IMG/VR virus record: IMGVR_UViG_3300003690_000017 | Coordinates: 1 to 58,803 of that record | Reading direction: 5' to 3' (one strand) | From: a virus | DNA length: 58,803 nucleotides | In this document: positions 49,412-57,436 of the stretch, piece by piece | Layout of the letters: each line of letters begins with the position of its first letter | How positions within the stretch are numbered: position 1 is the stretch's first letter | Notes under the pieces: model-generated | Database searches by the model: none | What the model saw: the letters and a program-made list of their open reading frames with translations, nothing else | What the model was told of the DNA's origin: nothing | Translations under genes and position numbers: made by a program

Positions 49412-51355
49412 TTACCCCCGCACCACTTCCGACGCTCGCCGCGCCTGCGCCACGTTGTAGAGGCTATTGATCGCCGAACCGATGTACCGCGGCAGGTCCT
49501 CAGCCTTGCGACAGTCGATGAACTCGTCGCCGAACATCTTCTGCATGGCCTCCACCGCGCCGCCGCCCAGCATGATGCCGACGCCAAGGATTTCGATCCC
49601 GTCGTTGCGGAGGCCACGCAACGACAAGGCGGCTTCTTCGGGATCACCCGGCTCGCCGTCGTGAATGACGATCAGCACCTTGACTGGCTCTGGCCGCTTC
49701 AGCAGCATAGCCCCGAGGTCGCAGCACACAGGGTTGACCCATGTGGTGCCCCTGCTGGGGCATCCGGCGATACGGGCCAGACCAGTTTCGTCGTCCAATT
49801 GCTCGTCGCCCGGCAGGATCATGTAGCGCTGTGCGAACGTATCCGCCATGTGCCAGATGCCAAACTCATTGCAAACGAGGTGCATCATCCCGAGCGCCCG
49901 TTTCGCCATTTCGATCTTGCCGAAGTCGTGCATGGAAGTTGATACGTCGAGCGCAAACCCGATCGCCAGCACCCCGCCGTCGGGTTCCGGCTGGCTCGGA
50001 GACAGGAAGGGTTTCTCGCCTTGCGTGCGGATCACTGCCCTCATGCTGACACGGCCACCGTACGCGCCATATTCACGCGGCAGGTGAATGACCGGCAACA
50101 GCAGGCGGTTCGCCAACTGATTCGCCAGCGGTCGGACTATTGCCTCCAGATCGGTCGGGTCTTGCGCATAAACCATGCGGTGCCCCCTGCCCGCATCCAA
50201 TTCGCCATCCCCCTTCTCCGGGTTCTGGACGGCTGTCGGGGCCGCTATCTCCGGCGGCATCTTGCCGTCGTATTCCTCGGGGTCCCAGCGCTGGTCAGCC
50301 GGGGGCGGGGGCTCGCCGGGGTCACCTGCCCTAGCGGAGTACGGGTTACCCGGCGTGGCGTCATCGTTGATGGGCGGCGCGGTCGGCATGTCCGCCCGAA
50401 CCGGCTTGCCGACACCCCCGCCCCCCTGTTTCGCGCCACCTTCCTCGTCGCCGTCTGCGTCGTCCTCGTCGGACCCGGAACCATCCCCGTCGCCGCCCGA
50501 GTCATCTTCGGAGTCACTATCTTCCTCGGAGTCGTCGTCGCCAGCGCCGCCGCCCTCCGATTCCTCCTCGCCCTCGCTACCTTCCTCGCCGCCTTCCTCG
50601 CCATCGGCATCCGGCGACTCTTCCTGCGCCCGCTCGAATAGCAGGGCGACGATTTCCTCAGCGAAGTCGCATACCTGCTCGGCGTTGTCAGCACGGTACG
50701 AGCGCTCTGCGATCTCGACTACTTGGTCCCGCAGGTCTACGAGATCGGGATGAAGCTCTATCGCGTCGAGCGTTGCGCGCTTGAGGTTCGCATCACCGGC
50801 CTTGTTCGCCAACTGCCTCAGGAGCAGATACCGCATGACGTTATCGACATCGAGGTCGCACAGGAGCGGATCGCGCGCGCCCAGCCCTTTAGCCTCGTGC
50901 TCGGCCCGCAGACCTCGCACGTTCTGCTCTGCCATGCTGGCAGCTAGTGTCCGCAGCGGTGGCTTCGTGAACGAGTACATCCCGCCCATCGCCCTTTCAA
51001 TGCGCTCATCCTCCAGCACATTGAACACCTGATGAGTGATGAAGGCCCGCTTATCGCCCGCATCAAAGCGTCTCGTGTCGTACCGCGTAAATCGAGCGTG
51101 CCCGACCTCGTGAACCATGACGCCCCGGGTGACGTTGAACTGATCCTGCGGCGTGTCCCCACGGCTCATGCCCCACACGACAGCCTCGGGCGAGACGTGG
51201 ACGATGCGGGCATGTTGATCGCATGCGCCGACGAACCCCGCCGCCTTGATTGTGTCGGGAACCGTGAACTCTATCCGGTAGCCGGAATTCCCGAGAAACG
51301 AGCGCCCATAGGATCGAAGCGACTCTCGAATTGACGGCCATTCATACCATTTCAT
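49412..51355 (-). CDS. CobT-like VWA protein with HExxH motif
   Basis: 647 aa from the ATG at 51355 (AAAGGAG upstream; overlaps the preceding TAA). N-terminal domain with MVHEVGHARF (HExxH near residue 80) and a helical EDERIERAMGG. The middle, about residues 270-340, is a very acidic Asp/Glu/Gly/Ser run. The C-terminal VWA domain has the MIDAS start ALDVSTSM (about 468). This layout matches CobT of the aerobic cobaltochelatase and CobT-like phage proteins, which partner with a CobS/MoxR AAA+ ATPase, here the gene two positions upstream. Probably a remodelling machine rather than true cobalt insertion, as no CobN is present. Confidence 0.8.
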   Translation of the reverse strand: MKWYEWPSIRESLRSYGRSFLGNSGYRIEFTVPDTIKAAGFVGACDQHARIVHVSPEAVVWGMSRGDTPQDQFNVTRGVMVHEVGHARFTRYDTRRFDAGDKRAFITHQVFNVLEDERIERAMGGMYSFTKPPLRTLAASMAEQNVRGLRAEHEAKGLGARDPLLCDLDVDNVMRYLLLRQLANKAGDANLKRATLDAIELHPDLVDLRDQVVEIAERSYRADNAEQVCDFAEEIVALLFERAQEESPDADGEEGGEEGSEGEEESEGGGAGDDDSEEDSDSEDDSGGDGDGSGSDEDDADGDEEGGAKQGGGGVGKPVRADMPTAPPINDDATPGNPYSARAGDPGEPPPPADQRWDPEEYDGKMPPEIAAPTAVQNPEKGDGELDAGRGHRMVYAQDPTDLEAIVRPLANQLANRLLLPVIHLPREYGAYGGRVSMRAVIRTQGEKPFLSPSQPEPDGGVLAIGFALDVSTSMHDFGKIEMAKRALGMMHLVCNEFGIWHMADTFAQRYMILPGDEQLDDETGLARIAGCPSRGTTWVNPVCCDLGAMLLKRPEPVKVLIVIHDGEPGDPEEAALSLRGLRNDGIEILGVGIMLGGGAVEAMQKMFGDEFIDCRKAEDLPRYIGSAINSLYNVAQARRASEVVRG

Positions 51356-51633
51356 TAAATGAACTCCTTTGCGTTCATGTTGAGTGCTATCCAGATACCC
51401 GGCTTGTCCTTGTCTACGCGACTCACCACCCGAATCCTGAGGCGGCGAGCGCACTGTACCCACGACTTGCGCATGGCGGCGGCCTCCGTGAAGGTGTCAG
51501 CCGCCACGAATAGGGCACCGTCGGGTCGCAGCGCCCGGAGGGCAATGGTCCGGGCTGAAAAGACCTTCCCCTTGTTGGGCGATTTGTACACAGGCATATC
51601 GTCGCGTGAGTGGATGTCGATTCTCTCGCCCAT
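51355..51633 (-). CDS. Small protein between AAA+ and VWA genes
   Basis: 92 aa. The stop overlaps the VWA start by one base (TAATG) and the start is 3 nt after the AAA+ stop, so it is tightly co-translated. The middle is mixed alpha/beta (ARTIALRALRPDGALFVAADTF) and the end reads KPGIWIALNMNAKEFI. No family is recognised. Position suggests an adaptor of the AAA+/VWA pair. Confidence 0.5.
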   Translation of the reverse strand: MGERIDIHSRDDMPVYKSPNKGKVFSARTIALRALRPDGALFVAADTFTEAAAMRKSWVQCARRLRIRVVSRVDKDKPGIWIALNMNAKEFI

Positions 51634-51635
51634 GC

Positions 51636-53489
51636 TTACCGCGCCCCATCCGGGCGGTGGTTACGAATCAGTTGCCGCAGCGCATTCGCGCTGTCCGCAT
51701 TCACGCTCCCGGTCGCGTCCAAGCCAGCCACGTCGGGGAGCCACGTCATTTCAGCGGCGCTCTCGACGGCCTGCCCATACGGCGATCCATCCACGAGGCC
51801 CTTCAGGAGGCGGCGGTACATGACCACCTGCGCCCATGCGATCGTGCCTCGTGGGCTTATTGGGACCGGCAAGGACCGATTGGCGAACTGCGCTCGCGTC
51901 TCGACCGCCACGCCCACTATCCATCCGGCGATCTGCTCGTCAATGTCAGTGCGCCCAGTCAGGAGCTTGACTTCTTCGTCGCGAGGCAGGTACTCGAACG
52001 GCACTGTCACCGGGAAGCGGTCCAATAGCGCGGGGTCCACCGCGTTCGTACCGATGTATGCCTGCCCGACGTTCATCGCCATGAAGACCACGAACCCGGC
52101 TCCCGCTGCGACCTCGACGTTACCCTGCTGTGTCAGCACGATCGCGCCCCGTGATATTGCGCCAAGCAGCACATTCAGAGTTTTGCTGGGCATCCGGTTG
52201 GCCTCATCCACGAAGATCATCAGGCCATCCCGCATCGCCGTGGTGAGCGGTCCGTCCGCCCACTCGAAGCCCTTGGTGCCATCCTTCTCACTGATGGTCG
52301 GGATGAAGCCACCCAGCAGGTCGTCCGGCTGCATGGACTCGTGCCCCTCGACAGTGATGCCCGCTCCGATGTCGCGACCTTCCTTCACCTGAATGTACTC
52401 GCGGCACATGCGCATCACATTCAGGACGCAGATGGACTTGCCAGTCCCATGAGTGCCGACCGCTCGTGCGTGCAGGCCGTGCAGGCCCGCCATCATGAGT
52501 TGCCCGCTCTGTGGCCCCACAAACGGGGTATCAAGCGTGCCGACAACCGAGCCATCAACGTCAGCGATTGGGGCAAGCGATAGCACGCCCGTCTCCCGCC
52601 ACTCCTTGAGCTTCTCGGGGTCCGTGAACGCGACCGAGAGATTGGCGCTCGGTCGGTCCTCGGCGAACTGGCCCTCGTCCCAGTAGTTATGCCCGCTGCC
52701 GCTTACGTTGTCGTACTTCGGGAAGGTACGCTGCCATTCCTCCTGCCGGAAGATGTGCTGGCCGAGTGCGGCATTGTCCCCACTCGATGGGGGAATCGGA
52801 CTCAAGTCGCGGAACATCATCCAGAGCGTCAACTCCGTGACCACCTTGTTCACCATGATCCAGTTTGCCTCTGGCATGATGAAGTTCCTGATCGGTGGGC
52901 GCTCTTCCGCCACGTACGCTTCGAGCAGGTCGGCGTAGTGGTTCAGCACCTTCTCGCCGCGCTTGGGGGTCGCCAGCGCCCCGCACAGGGCTATCAGCGC
53001 GAGGTATTCCACCGGGTCCTTCCCGATCTTGTAGCCACGAATGCCCCAGCCCTGATACCCGCTTTGGTGGTAGCCAGAGTGTATCTGCGACAGGAACATC
53101 CGGTTGGTCACGTTCTTGCTGCGACCCGCCCAAGCATGGCGAGTCCGCATCTCTACGTGGGTGTACACGTCCACGCCGTATCCGTCGCCTGTGGAACTGG
53201 TCCGCACGTCCACGACCTGCCCGGTCAGGGCTGCAAACACCGCCTCCAGCACGGGCAGCGGAATCTGCGGCGCAAACGGTTCCGGGTCCACCCCATGGTC
53301 CGTGTTGTGTACCACGAGTCGCGTCGGCGTGTAGGTGTCGCCGCTAGGGTGCCGCCATTCCTGCCCCCATAGCGACTCGGGCAGGTGGAACTGGGGCTTC
53401 GCGCCCCCGGCAGAATGATCGGCCATCGTGGGACGCCTGAACAGCATGTCCGCGATGTACTCGTGCTGCGCAGCCTGACGAACAGCCAT
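51636..53489 (-). CDS. CobS/MoxR-like AAA+ ATPase
   Basis: 617 aa from the ATG at 53489 (GAGGG upstream); an ATG at 53543 is possible but its box is too close. The first 300 residues are a non-catalytic region. Then Walker A GTHGTGKS (about 346), Walker B LMIFVDEANRM (about 424), sensor 1 FMAMN and the Arg-finger region LLDRFPVTV. MoxR-family ATPases pair with VWA proteins, here the CobT-like protein downstream. The system may remodel host or phage protein complexes. A putative promoter lies about 160 nt upstream. Confidence 0.85.
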   Translation of the reverse strand: MAVRQAAQHEYIADMLFRRPTMADHSAGGAKPQFHLPESLWGQEWRHPSGDTYTPTRLVVHNTDHGVDPEPFAPQIPLPVLEAVFAALTGQVVDVRTSSTGDGYGVDVYTHVEMRTRHAWAGRSKNVTNRMFLSQIHSGYHQSGYQGWGIRGYKIGKDPVEYLALIALCGALATPKRGEKVLNHYADLLEAYVAEERPPIRNFIMPEANWIMVNKVVTELTLWMMFRDLSPIPPSSGDNAALGQHIFRQEEWQRTFPKYDNVSGSGHNYWDEGQFAEDRPSANLSVAFTDPEKLKEWRETGVLSLAPIADVDGSVVGTLDTPFVGPQSGQLMMAGLHGLHARAVGTHGTGKSICVLNVMRMCREYIQVKEGRDIGAGITVEGHESMQPDDLLGGFIPTISEKDGTKGFEWADGPLTTAMRDGLMIFVDEANRMPSKTLNVLLGAISRGAIVLTQQGNVEVAAGAGFVVFMAMNVGQAYIGTNAVDPALLDRFPVTVPFEYLPRDEEVKLLTGRTDIDEQIAGWIVGVAVETRAQFANRSLPVPISPRGTIAWAQVVMYRRLLKGLVDGSPYGQAVESAAEMTWLPDVAGLDATGSVNADSANALRQLIRNHRPDGAR

Positions 53490-53621
53490 CAGGCCGCGCC
53501 CTCGTGATTGATATTGATAGCGGAGAGATTCATGTGCGTGCATACCCCTTTCATGGCTAAGTTGCACAACCAGCAGCGTCCGTCCATCCAGCAGAACGGC
53601 ATTTTGCTGCCAACCGATCCC

Positions 53622-53650
53622 ACCTTAACAGTCGGTATCGGAATTGTCAA
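53622..53650 (-). promoter_or_regulatory. Putative promoter for the AAA+/VWA operon
   Basis: On the minus strand TTGACA (53650-53645) is followed after 16-17 nt by TTAAGG/TAAGGT. Upstream of it lie two inverted repeats (CTCTGT-ggct-ACAGAG, starting near 53670, and CTATA-ttcag-TATAG near 53691-53705) in an AT-rich patch, perhaps a terminator and operator for the genes upstream. The remainder of 53490-53727 holds no gene. Confidence 0.5.
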
Positions 53651-53727
53651 GTCTGCCCTCAGTCTACTCTGTGGCTACAGAGAGAGTTGATTCTATATTC
53701 AGTATAGTTACCATGCGGTGAGTGTAC

Positions 53728-54378
53728 TCAGCTACACCCGCCCTCCTTCCGTGCTGACATGGATGCGACTAGATCAGACATGATCGTCTCAACGCTTAGG
53801 TCCGGCTCCCCCATGCGCGTCCGTATCTGACGTAGGTGCGCTATGTCCTCGATCGCCTGATCGGTTTGGGTGATGAGGTCGGACCAGACCGTGGACGCCG
53901 ACGCGCACCCGCACTGGTCGTCGTACCTAACGCTCCATGCGTCCCGTTCCGATCCGGTTCCCCCATGCTCGGCCTCGAACTGCTTGAGGCTCTTGTAGTC
54001 GGCGTACTGCGTCGTGATGCGCCCGTCGCCCGTAGTGTCGAGCGCATCGGTCAGCTTCAGCGCGATCCACATGAAGTCGCGATACCCGTGCCAGCAGGCT
54101 GCGTTGACGCGCCGGTAACCATTGGCGGTATGGAGTGAGCCGCTGATTCGCTGGTACGCGAAGCGCTGATGCTCGGGGAACGCCATCCCTCGCACATTGA
54201 ACATGAGGTCGTCGAGAATCTCAACGCCCTTCGGCCTCGGCAGGCGCTTGTTGGGCGCGAGCGTGAACCTGAAGGCGGCACCCTTGACGCCAACGACCTT
54301 GATGCCATCGCGAGGCACCAGATTGGTCATGCTCAGGGCGCGCATGATGAACGGAGCCGGGATGCCGCGAAGGAGCAT
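53728..54378 (-). CDS. Hypothetical protein
   Basis: 216 aa from the ATG at 54378, overlapping the upstream stop (TAATG). It contains an alpha/beta core (IKVVGVKGAAFRFTLAPNKRL), GMAFPEHQRFAYQRISGSLH, and a helical C-terminus (DLITQTDQAIEDIAHLRQI) ending in a CS-rich tail. No family is recognised. Last gene of a chain of small leftward genes; a TGCTGACA octamer (53752) is inside its end. Confidence 0.5.
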   Translation of the reverse strand: MLLRGIPAPFIMRALSMTNLVPRDGIKVVGVKGAAFRFTLAPNKRLPRPKGVEILDDLMFNVRGMAFPEHQRFAYQRISGSLHTANGYRRVNAACWHGYRDFMWIALKLTDALDTTGDGRITTQYADYKSLKQFEAEHGGTGSERDAWSVRYDDQCGCASASTVWSDLITQTDQAIEDIAHLRQIRTRMGEPDLSVETIMSDLVASMSARKEGGCS

Positions 54379-54860
54379 TACGGGAACGCCGCCGGGTTCT
54401 GAACCCAGACCGCGTGAGCAAGGCCGAGGCATTTCGCACACGTACCCCACGGCATCGGGTCGCCGACACTGAGGTTCGCGGCGATCTCAGCCAGAGCGAA
54501 CTCGTCCATGTCCGCCAGCGGGATGAAGCGAACACAGTCGGTCGCGCCTTCGATGCCATCCCCCATCACGATGTAGGTGTTGTTGCACTTCACGCACCGG
54601 ACCCCGCGCAGGGTGGCGATGTCGCCATCGAGCAGACGGCCAACCGTTTCAATCGCGTGCTCGATGGCCTCCTGCACAGCAGTCGCGTCCACCATCTGCG
54701 GAATCACCTGCATCACCTTGCGTAGCTCGAACTCCATCGCGTCGCGAATCCCTCTGCACGTTACGCCGATTGCCTTCGCGTCAAGCGGCGCGGCCTTCTT
54801 AGGCTCGCGCAGGATGATTAGCTCCTTCGCCTTGTCGTCCTGTCCCGATGGGTGCGTCAT
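54378..54860 (-). CDS. Zinc-binding hypothetical protein
   Basis: 160 aa from the ATG at 54860 (ATGA overlap). Helical N-terminal two thirds (DAMEFELRKVMQVIPQM; AIEHAIETVGRLLDG), then a zinc ribbon: RCVKCNNTYIV and GTCAKCLGLAH separated by about 40 residues. Probably a nucleic-acid or protein-binding zinc protein. No family is recognised. Confidence 0.55.
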   Translation of the reverse strand: MTHPSGQDDKAKELIILREPKKAAPLDAKAIGVTCRGIRDAMEFELRKVMQVIPQMVDATAVQEAIEHAIETVGRLLDGDIATLRGVRCVKCNNTYIVMGDGIEGATDCVRFIPLADMDEFALAEIAANLSVGDPMPWGTCAKCLGLAHAVWVQNPAAFP

Positions 54861-55189
54861 GAGTTCACGTAGATGAACGCGTAGGCCGGGGTGTCCTTGT
54901 CGCACACCTGACCGAATATCGCGTTGAAGCTGGCTGCGAACGTGTCCAGAAGCTCGAACAGGGTGTCGAGCAGAAGCTCGATGCGCGAGTTGGACACGTC
55001 GTAGCTGCGGCGCTGCGCGTATCTGTACTCCTTGCGAAACGCCTTGGCCGTCTCCGGCTGTAGGTCGCGCAGTGTGCGCCAGAGCCTCGGTATCATGATG
55101 GCGGGGTCGTCGCTATCGCAAACGACCTCATCGTACGAGAAGGGCACTACTGTCGTGTCGTCCATCCTCTTCGGTACAACCGCCTTCAT
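54857..55189 (-). CDS. Small helical protein
   Basis: 110 aa from the ATG at 55189 (ATGA overlap with the DUF2958-type gene). It has a beta-like N-terminus and long helices (LWRTLRDLQPETAKAFRKEY; RIELLLDTLFELLDTFAASF). No family is recognised. Translational coupling suggests it works with its neighbours. Confidence 0.5.
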   Translation of the reverse strand: MKAVVPKRMDDTTVVPFSYDEVVCDSDDPAIMIPRLWRTLRDLQPETAKAFRKEYRYAQRRSYDVSNSRIELLLDTLFELLDTFAASFNAIFGQVCDKDTPAYAFIYVNS

Positions 55190-55518
55190 CGCCCTATCTC
55201 GCGCTTGATGTCGCCAACGGTCCTCACCCGCCAATGCGAGTCGCGCTCCAGCCTGAGACTGCCACCGGGCCCAACCTCAGCGTGCGCCAACTCCGGGAGT
55301 GAGAAGTACCCGAGTTCAGCGAACATCGGGTCGTTGAAGTTCACGTACCCGAAGAACATTTGGGTGCCGGGATCGTACTCCGTCGCGTACCAATCTCCAG
55401 CGCCCCATGGGTTGAAGAAGTGGGCGACGATCTCAGCTTCATCGCCCCTCCCGTCCTGATCTCCCACATGGGCGAATCGTTTGAGCAGTTCCTTCGTGAG
55501 AAGCATCTGCGTAGCCAT
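55186..55518 (-). CDS. DUF2958-type protein
   Basis: 110 aa from the ATG at 55518 with AAAGGAG upstream. Matches the DUF2958 pattern: LLTKELLKRF, then IVAHFFNPWGAGDWYATEYDP, GYVNFNDPMFAELGYFSLPEL and LERDSHWRV, that is the TWY.tE.D, GYFSL.EL and ERD.hw blocks. These small proteins occur on plasmids and phages with unknown biochemical role. Opens a leftward operon with its own putative promoter. Confidence 0.8.
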   Translation of the reverse strand: MATQMLLTKELLKRFAHVGDQDGRGDEAEIVAHFFNPWGAGDWYATEYDPGTQMFFGYVNFNDPMFAELGYFSLPELAHAEVGPGGSLRLERDSHWRVRTVGDIKREIGR

Positions 55519-55581
55519 AGGCAAACTCCTTTCTGTGCTTGTTGCCTGTGATGACAGCTTTGGGGCTGCCAAGGTGGACAG

Positions 55582-55609
55582 CCTAACAGCAGTCCACCGA
55601 ATCTGTCAA
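55582..55609 (-). promoter_or_regulatory. Putative promoter of the DUF2958 operon
   Basis: Minus strand TTGACA (55609-55604) with GTTAGG after 16 nt. It shares TTGACA and a GTTA core with the promoters at 25848 and 53650. It lies about 65 nt before the DUF2958 start. The rest of 55519-55684 is non-coding. Confidence 0.5.
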
Positions 55610-55684
55610 GGCTTCACTGTGAACCCTGAATGAATCTATATATGCGACACGCCTTGCGTGCTATGCGCTCAAGTGTGCGTCTGC

Positions 55685-55945
55685 TTACATGGGCGCTCCC
55701 CGTGCTGACACCACGATGCGCTCGTCATCGCCCACGCAGACGATCCCGGCCACCTCCTCCAGACCGTCGAAGGCTGACGCCACGAACGCCACGCGAAGCG
55801 GGGCGACTAGGTGAGTCCCGTCGGGCTGGGGGATCGCGACGAAGAGGGGCAAGCCATCGTCGTTCGGGAATGTCCTCAGCGCCTCACCGATCAAGTCCCG
55901 AAGGCCGTAGATCGGTTCGGTCGGGTCGGTCAGGTCAGTCATCAT
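55685..55945 (-). CDS. Small hypothetical protein
   Basis: 86 aa, with an ATG overlapping the upstream stop. Alternating beta and helix (LPLFVAIPQPDGTHLVAPL; DGLEEVAGIVCVGDDERIVV). No family is recognised. Carries one TGCTGACA octamer (55703) near its 3' end. Confidence 0.45.
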   Translation of the reverse strand: MMTDLTDPTEPIYGLRDLIGEALRTFPNDDGLPLFVAIPQPDGTHLVAPLRVAFVASAFDGLEEVAGIVCVGDDERIVVSARGAPM

Positions 55946-56223
55946 GAGCGCCCTGCGTTCGCGATCTTCTTCTGCGCCGACTTGATCGCCGCGATCATGA
56001 CATCGCCCTGCTCCACGTCTATGTACGCGGTGGCCTCGACCGCCTCGTACACGACGTTGGGGCGATCGTTTAGCTCGATCTCGTACCCGGGCATCACCAC
56101 GCGAAACACAATCTGGCGGAAGTCCATGCCGACAACCAGTTGCGCTTTGCGCCCGTGTCCACTGTTCTCGTCTATCTCGCGAGCAGGCATGCTGCTCAGT
56201 TCCTTGAAGCTCATGCTAGGCAT
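55942..56223 (-). CDS. Small hypothetical protein
   Basis: 93 aa from the ATG at 56223 (GGGGGG 5 nt upstream; overlaps the previous gene by 8 nt); an ATG at 56214 is also possible. The middle is beta-rich (RKAQLVVGMDFRQIVFRVVM) and the end a helix (DVMIAAIKSAQKKIANAG). No family is recognised. Confidence 0.45.
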   Translation of the reverse strand: MPSMSFKELSSMPAREIDENSGHGRKAQLVVGMDFRQIVFRVVMPGYEIELNDRPNVVYEAVEATAYIDVEQGDVMIAAIKSAQKKIANAGRS

Positions 56224-56464
56224 TTGTGCCCCCCTTTGGGCTGCGCGGGGTATCGTCCTCGACCATTTCGAGTTCACCCTCGTAAGAACACTGCTGTTGC
56301 GTGCATGACACACGCTCCTCTCCGGTGCGACCGCTGCTACTGTGATTCAGCGTGAACCCGTCGGAATACACCTTGGGCGCGTGGCCTATGGGCCAGAACA
56401 CAGTCGCGCTCGTGATGACAAGATCGCCACCACAGTCAGGGCATTCCGATTGGAACACCATCAT
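56216..56464 (-). CDS. Small zinc-ribbon protein
   Basis: 82 aa with AAAGGGGG upstream. CPDCGGDL near the N-terminus and SCTQQQCSYEG near the C-terminus form a C4 zinc ribbon; the loop between is about 40 residues. The acidic tail ends with MVEDDTPRSPK. Possibly binds nucleic acid or RNA polymerase; unproven. Confidence 0.55.
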   Translation of the reverse strand: MMVFQSECPDCGGDLVITSATVFWPIGHAPKVYSDGFTLNHSSSGRTGEERVSCTQQQCSYEGELEMVEDDTPRSPKGGTNA

Positions 56465-56676
56465 TGGCCCCCTTTATCTATGCGCGCCTCGCGGATACCA
56501 GCCATGCGTTCCTCGCGATCGTATGCACGATCAACCGGGTCGCGAGACTCCTGATACGCGGGGCAACTCAACTCGTGAGCGCCGTAGCGCGTTACGAACT
56601 GGGCCTCAGGCGTCATCGTGCTGACATAGCACGCGCACCGATAGTGAACCTGTCCAAGCTTCTCTAGCACGTTCAT
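56461..56676 (-). CDS. Small hypothetical protein
   Basis: 71 aa from the ATG at 56676 (GAGGAAGG upstream). It contains YRCACYVS and SCPAYQES, two Cys pairs that may bind metal, and a charged helix (DPVDRAYDREERMAGI). A TGCTGACA octamer (56619) lies in it. No family is recognised. Confidence 0.45.
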   Translation of the reverse strand: MNVLEKLGQVHYRCACYVSTMTPEAQFVTRYGAHELSCPAYQESRDPVDRAYDREERMAGIREARIDKGGQ

Positions 56677-56707
56677 GATGCGACCTTCCTCTTGATTACG
56701 CTCATGA

Positions 56708-56944
56708 TTACAGGGCCTCCCGGTAGTCGCGGTACTGCCCGATGATCTCGCTCTCGCGAACCCACGCCACAGTGTCGAACACATTCGCCCACAGGATGCG
56801 TGGATCGTTTGGCATGAGTTTGTCGGCCTCGCTCTGCGCGAGTTCGATGGTCGAGTAGACCCCGCGACAGATGAGTGGCTCATCAATCACCCCGCACATG
56901 ACCGCGTAGCATCGCAGAGGCGTCCGTACTGACATGAGCGCCAT
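56708..56944 (-). CDS. Small hypothetical protein
   Basis: 78 aa; start overlaps the upstream stop (TAATG). Compact alpha/beta (CYAVMCGVIDEPLICRGVYS; ELAQSEADKLMPNDPRILWA). No family is recognised. Confidence 0.45.
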   Translation of the reverse strand: MALMSVRTPLRCYAVMCGVIDEPLICRGVYSTIELAQSEADKLMPNDPRILWANVFDTVAWVRESEIIGQYRDYREAL

Positions 56945-57273
56945 TAGGAGCGAGCCTTGCGGGCCGCCGCACTGATCTCCAACGCGTGGCGAACCACATT
57001 GATGCGAACCTCATCCACCCCCACGATGCGATCGGTGTAAAACACCAAGTCGCGATGGAGAGTTTGCGTAATCCGCGCTCGACGGTATTCCCCATGCTCG
57101 GCCCGATTGATCTCGTCCTCCAACGCGAATCGCTCCACCATATCGGCGGCAGTCGCGAGGGCCGTTTCGCGTGTATCGCACTCGATAATCTGATCCGCCA
57201 TCACGTACCGCTGGCTAAACCGCCTGTCACGCCTGCCAGACGTGACCATAAACGTGTGCTGCTGGCCTTCCAT
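56944..57273 (-). CDS. Hypothetical protein with DRIVGVDEV motif, paralogue 1
   Basis: 109 aa from the ATG at 57273 (AAAGGAG 8 nt upstream). The C-terminal part VFYTDRIVGVDEVRINVVRHALE matches the protein of 57437-57670 (VLCADRIVGVDEVCANFDEGHVRE), and the DNA is similar as well. The N-terminal half is unrelated to it. No family is recognised. Confidence 0.5.
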   Translation of the reverse strand: MEGQQHTFMVTSGRRDRRFSQRYVMADQIIECDTRETALATAADMVERFALEDEINRAEHGEYRRARITQTLHRDLVFYTDRIVGVDEVRINVVRHALEISAAARKARS

Positions 57274-57279
57274 GCGCAC

Positions 57280-57436
57280 TACTCCTTTGCACTAGCGCCA
57301 GCTAGGGGCTGACGCATTTATCCCGGCGACACCGGGTTTGCGTAATCCGCGACCGTCTGCCGCCACGAGCGCACATATACATACACGCATATATGCGTTC
57401 GAGGCGGCAGGAGTGCTCGCGCACTCCCACCTCACG
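57280..57436. other. Intergenic repeats with 14-bp palindrome
   Basis: The perfect palindrome ACGCATATATGCGT (57385-57398) lies inside an 8-bp inverted repeat CTGCCGCC/GGCGGCAG (about 57357-57410). A short CCCGG-cgaca-CCGGG hairpin is nearby (about 57325). An operator for the leftward operon is likely. No gene is seen. Confidence 0.45.

Larger units (their letters stand above)
188..56626. repeat. Dispersed octamer TGCTGACA (34 copies)
   Basis: Read by eye. Plus strand starts: 188, 285, 2776, 4213, 7121, 7709, 10491, 19409, 19956, 20750, 22734, 25880, 28175, 30127, 31513, 32432, 35354, 39085, 44146, 45317, 47461, 50044, 53752, 55703, 56619. Reverse complement starts: 11815, 13578, 16014, 33341, 45922, 46016, 46677, 50696, 52131. 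Occurs in coding DNA of both directions and in four intergenic gaps or leaders. Function unknown. Confidence 0.75.

Noticed and set aside
50021-50753. Long + strand frames, including a Ser/Pro-rich one, inside the VWA gene
   Set aside because: Antisense shadow of the acidic Asp/Glu/Ser-rich linker of the minus-strand VWA protein.
49412-53489. Cobalamin biosynthesis (true cobaltochelatase)
   Set aside because: Only CobS/CobT-like subunits occur and no CobN-like catalytic subunit or other B12 genes are present, so a metal-insertion role is not supported.
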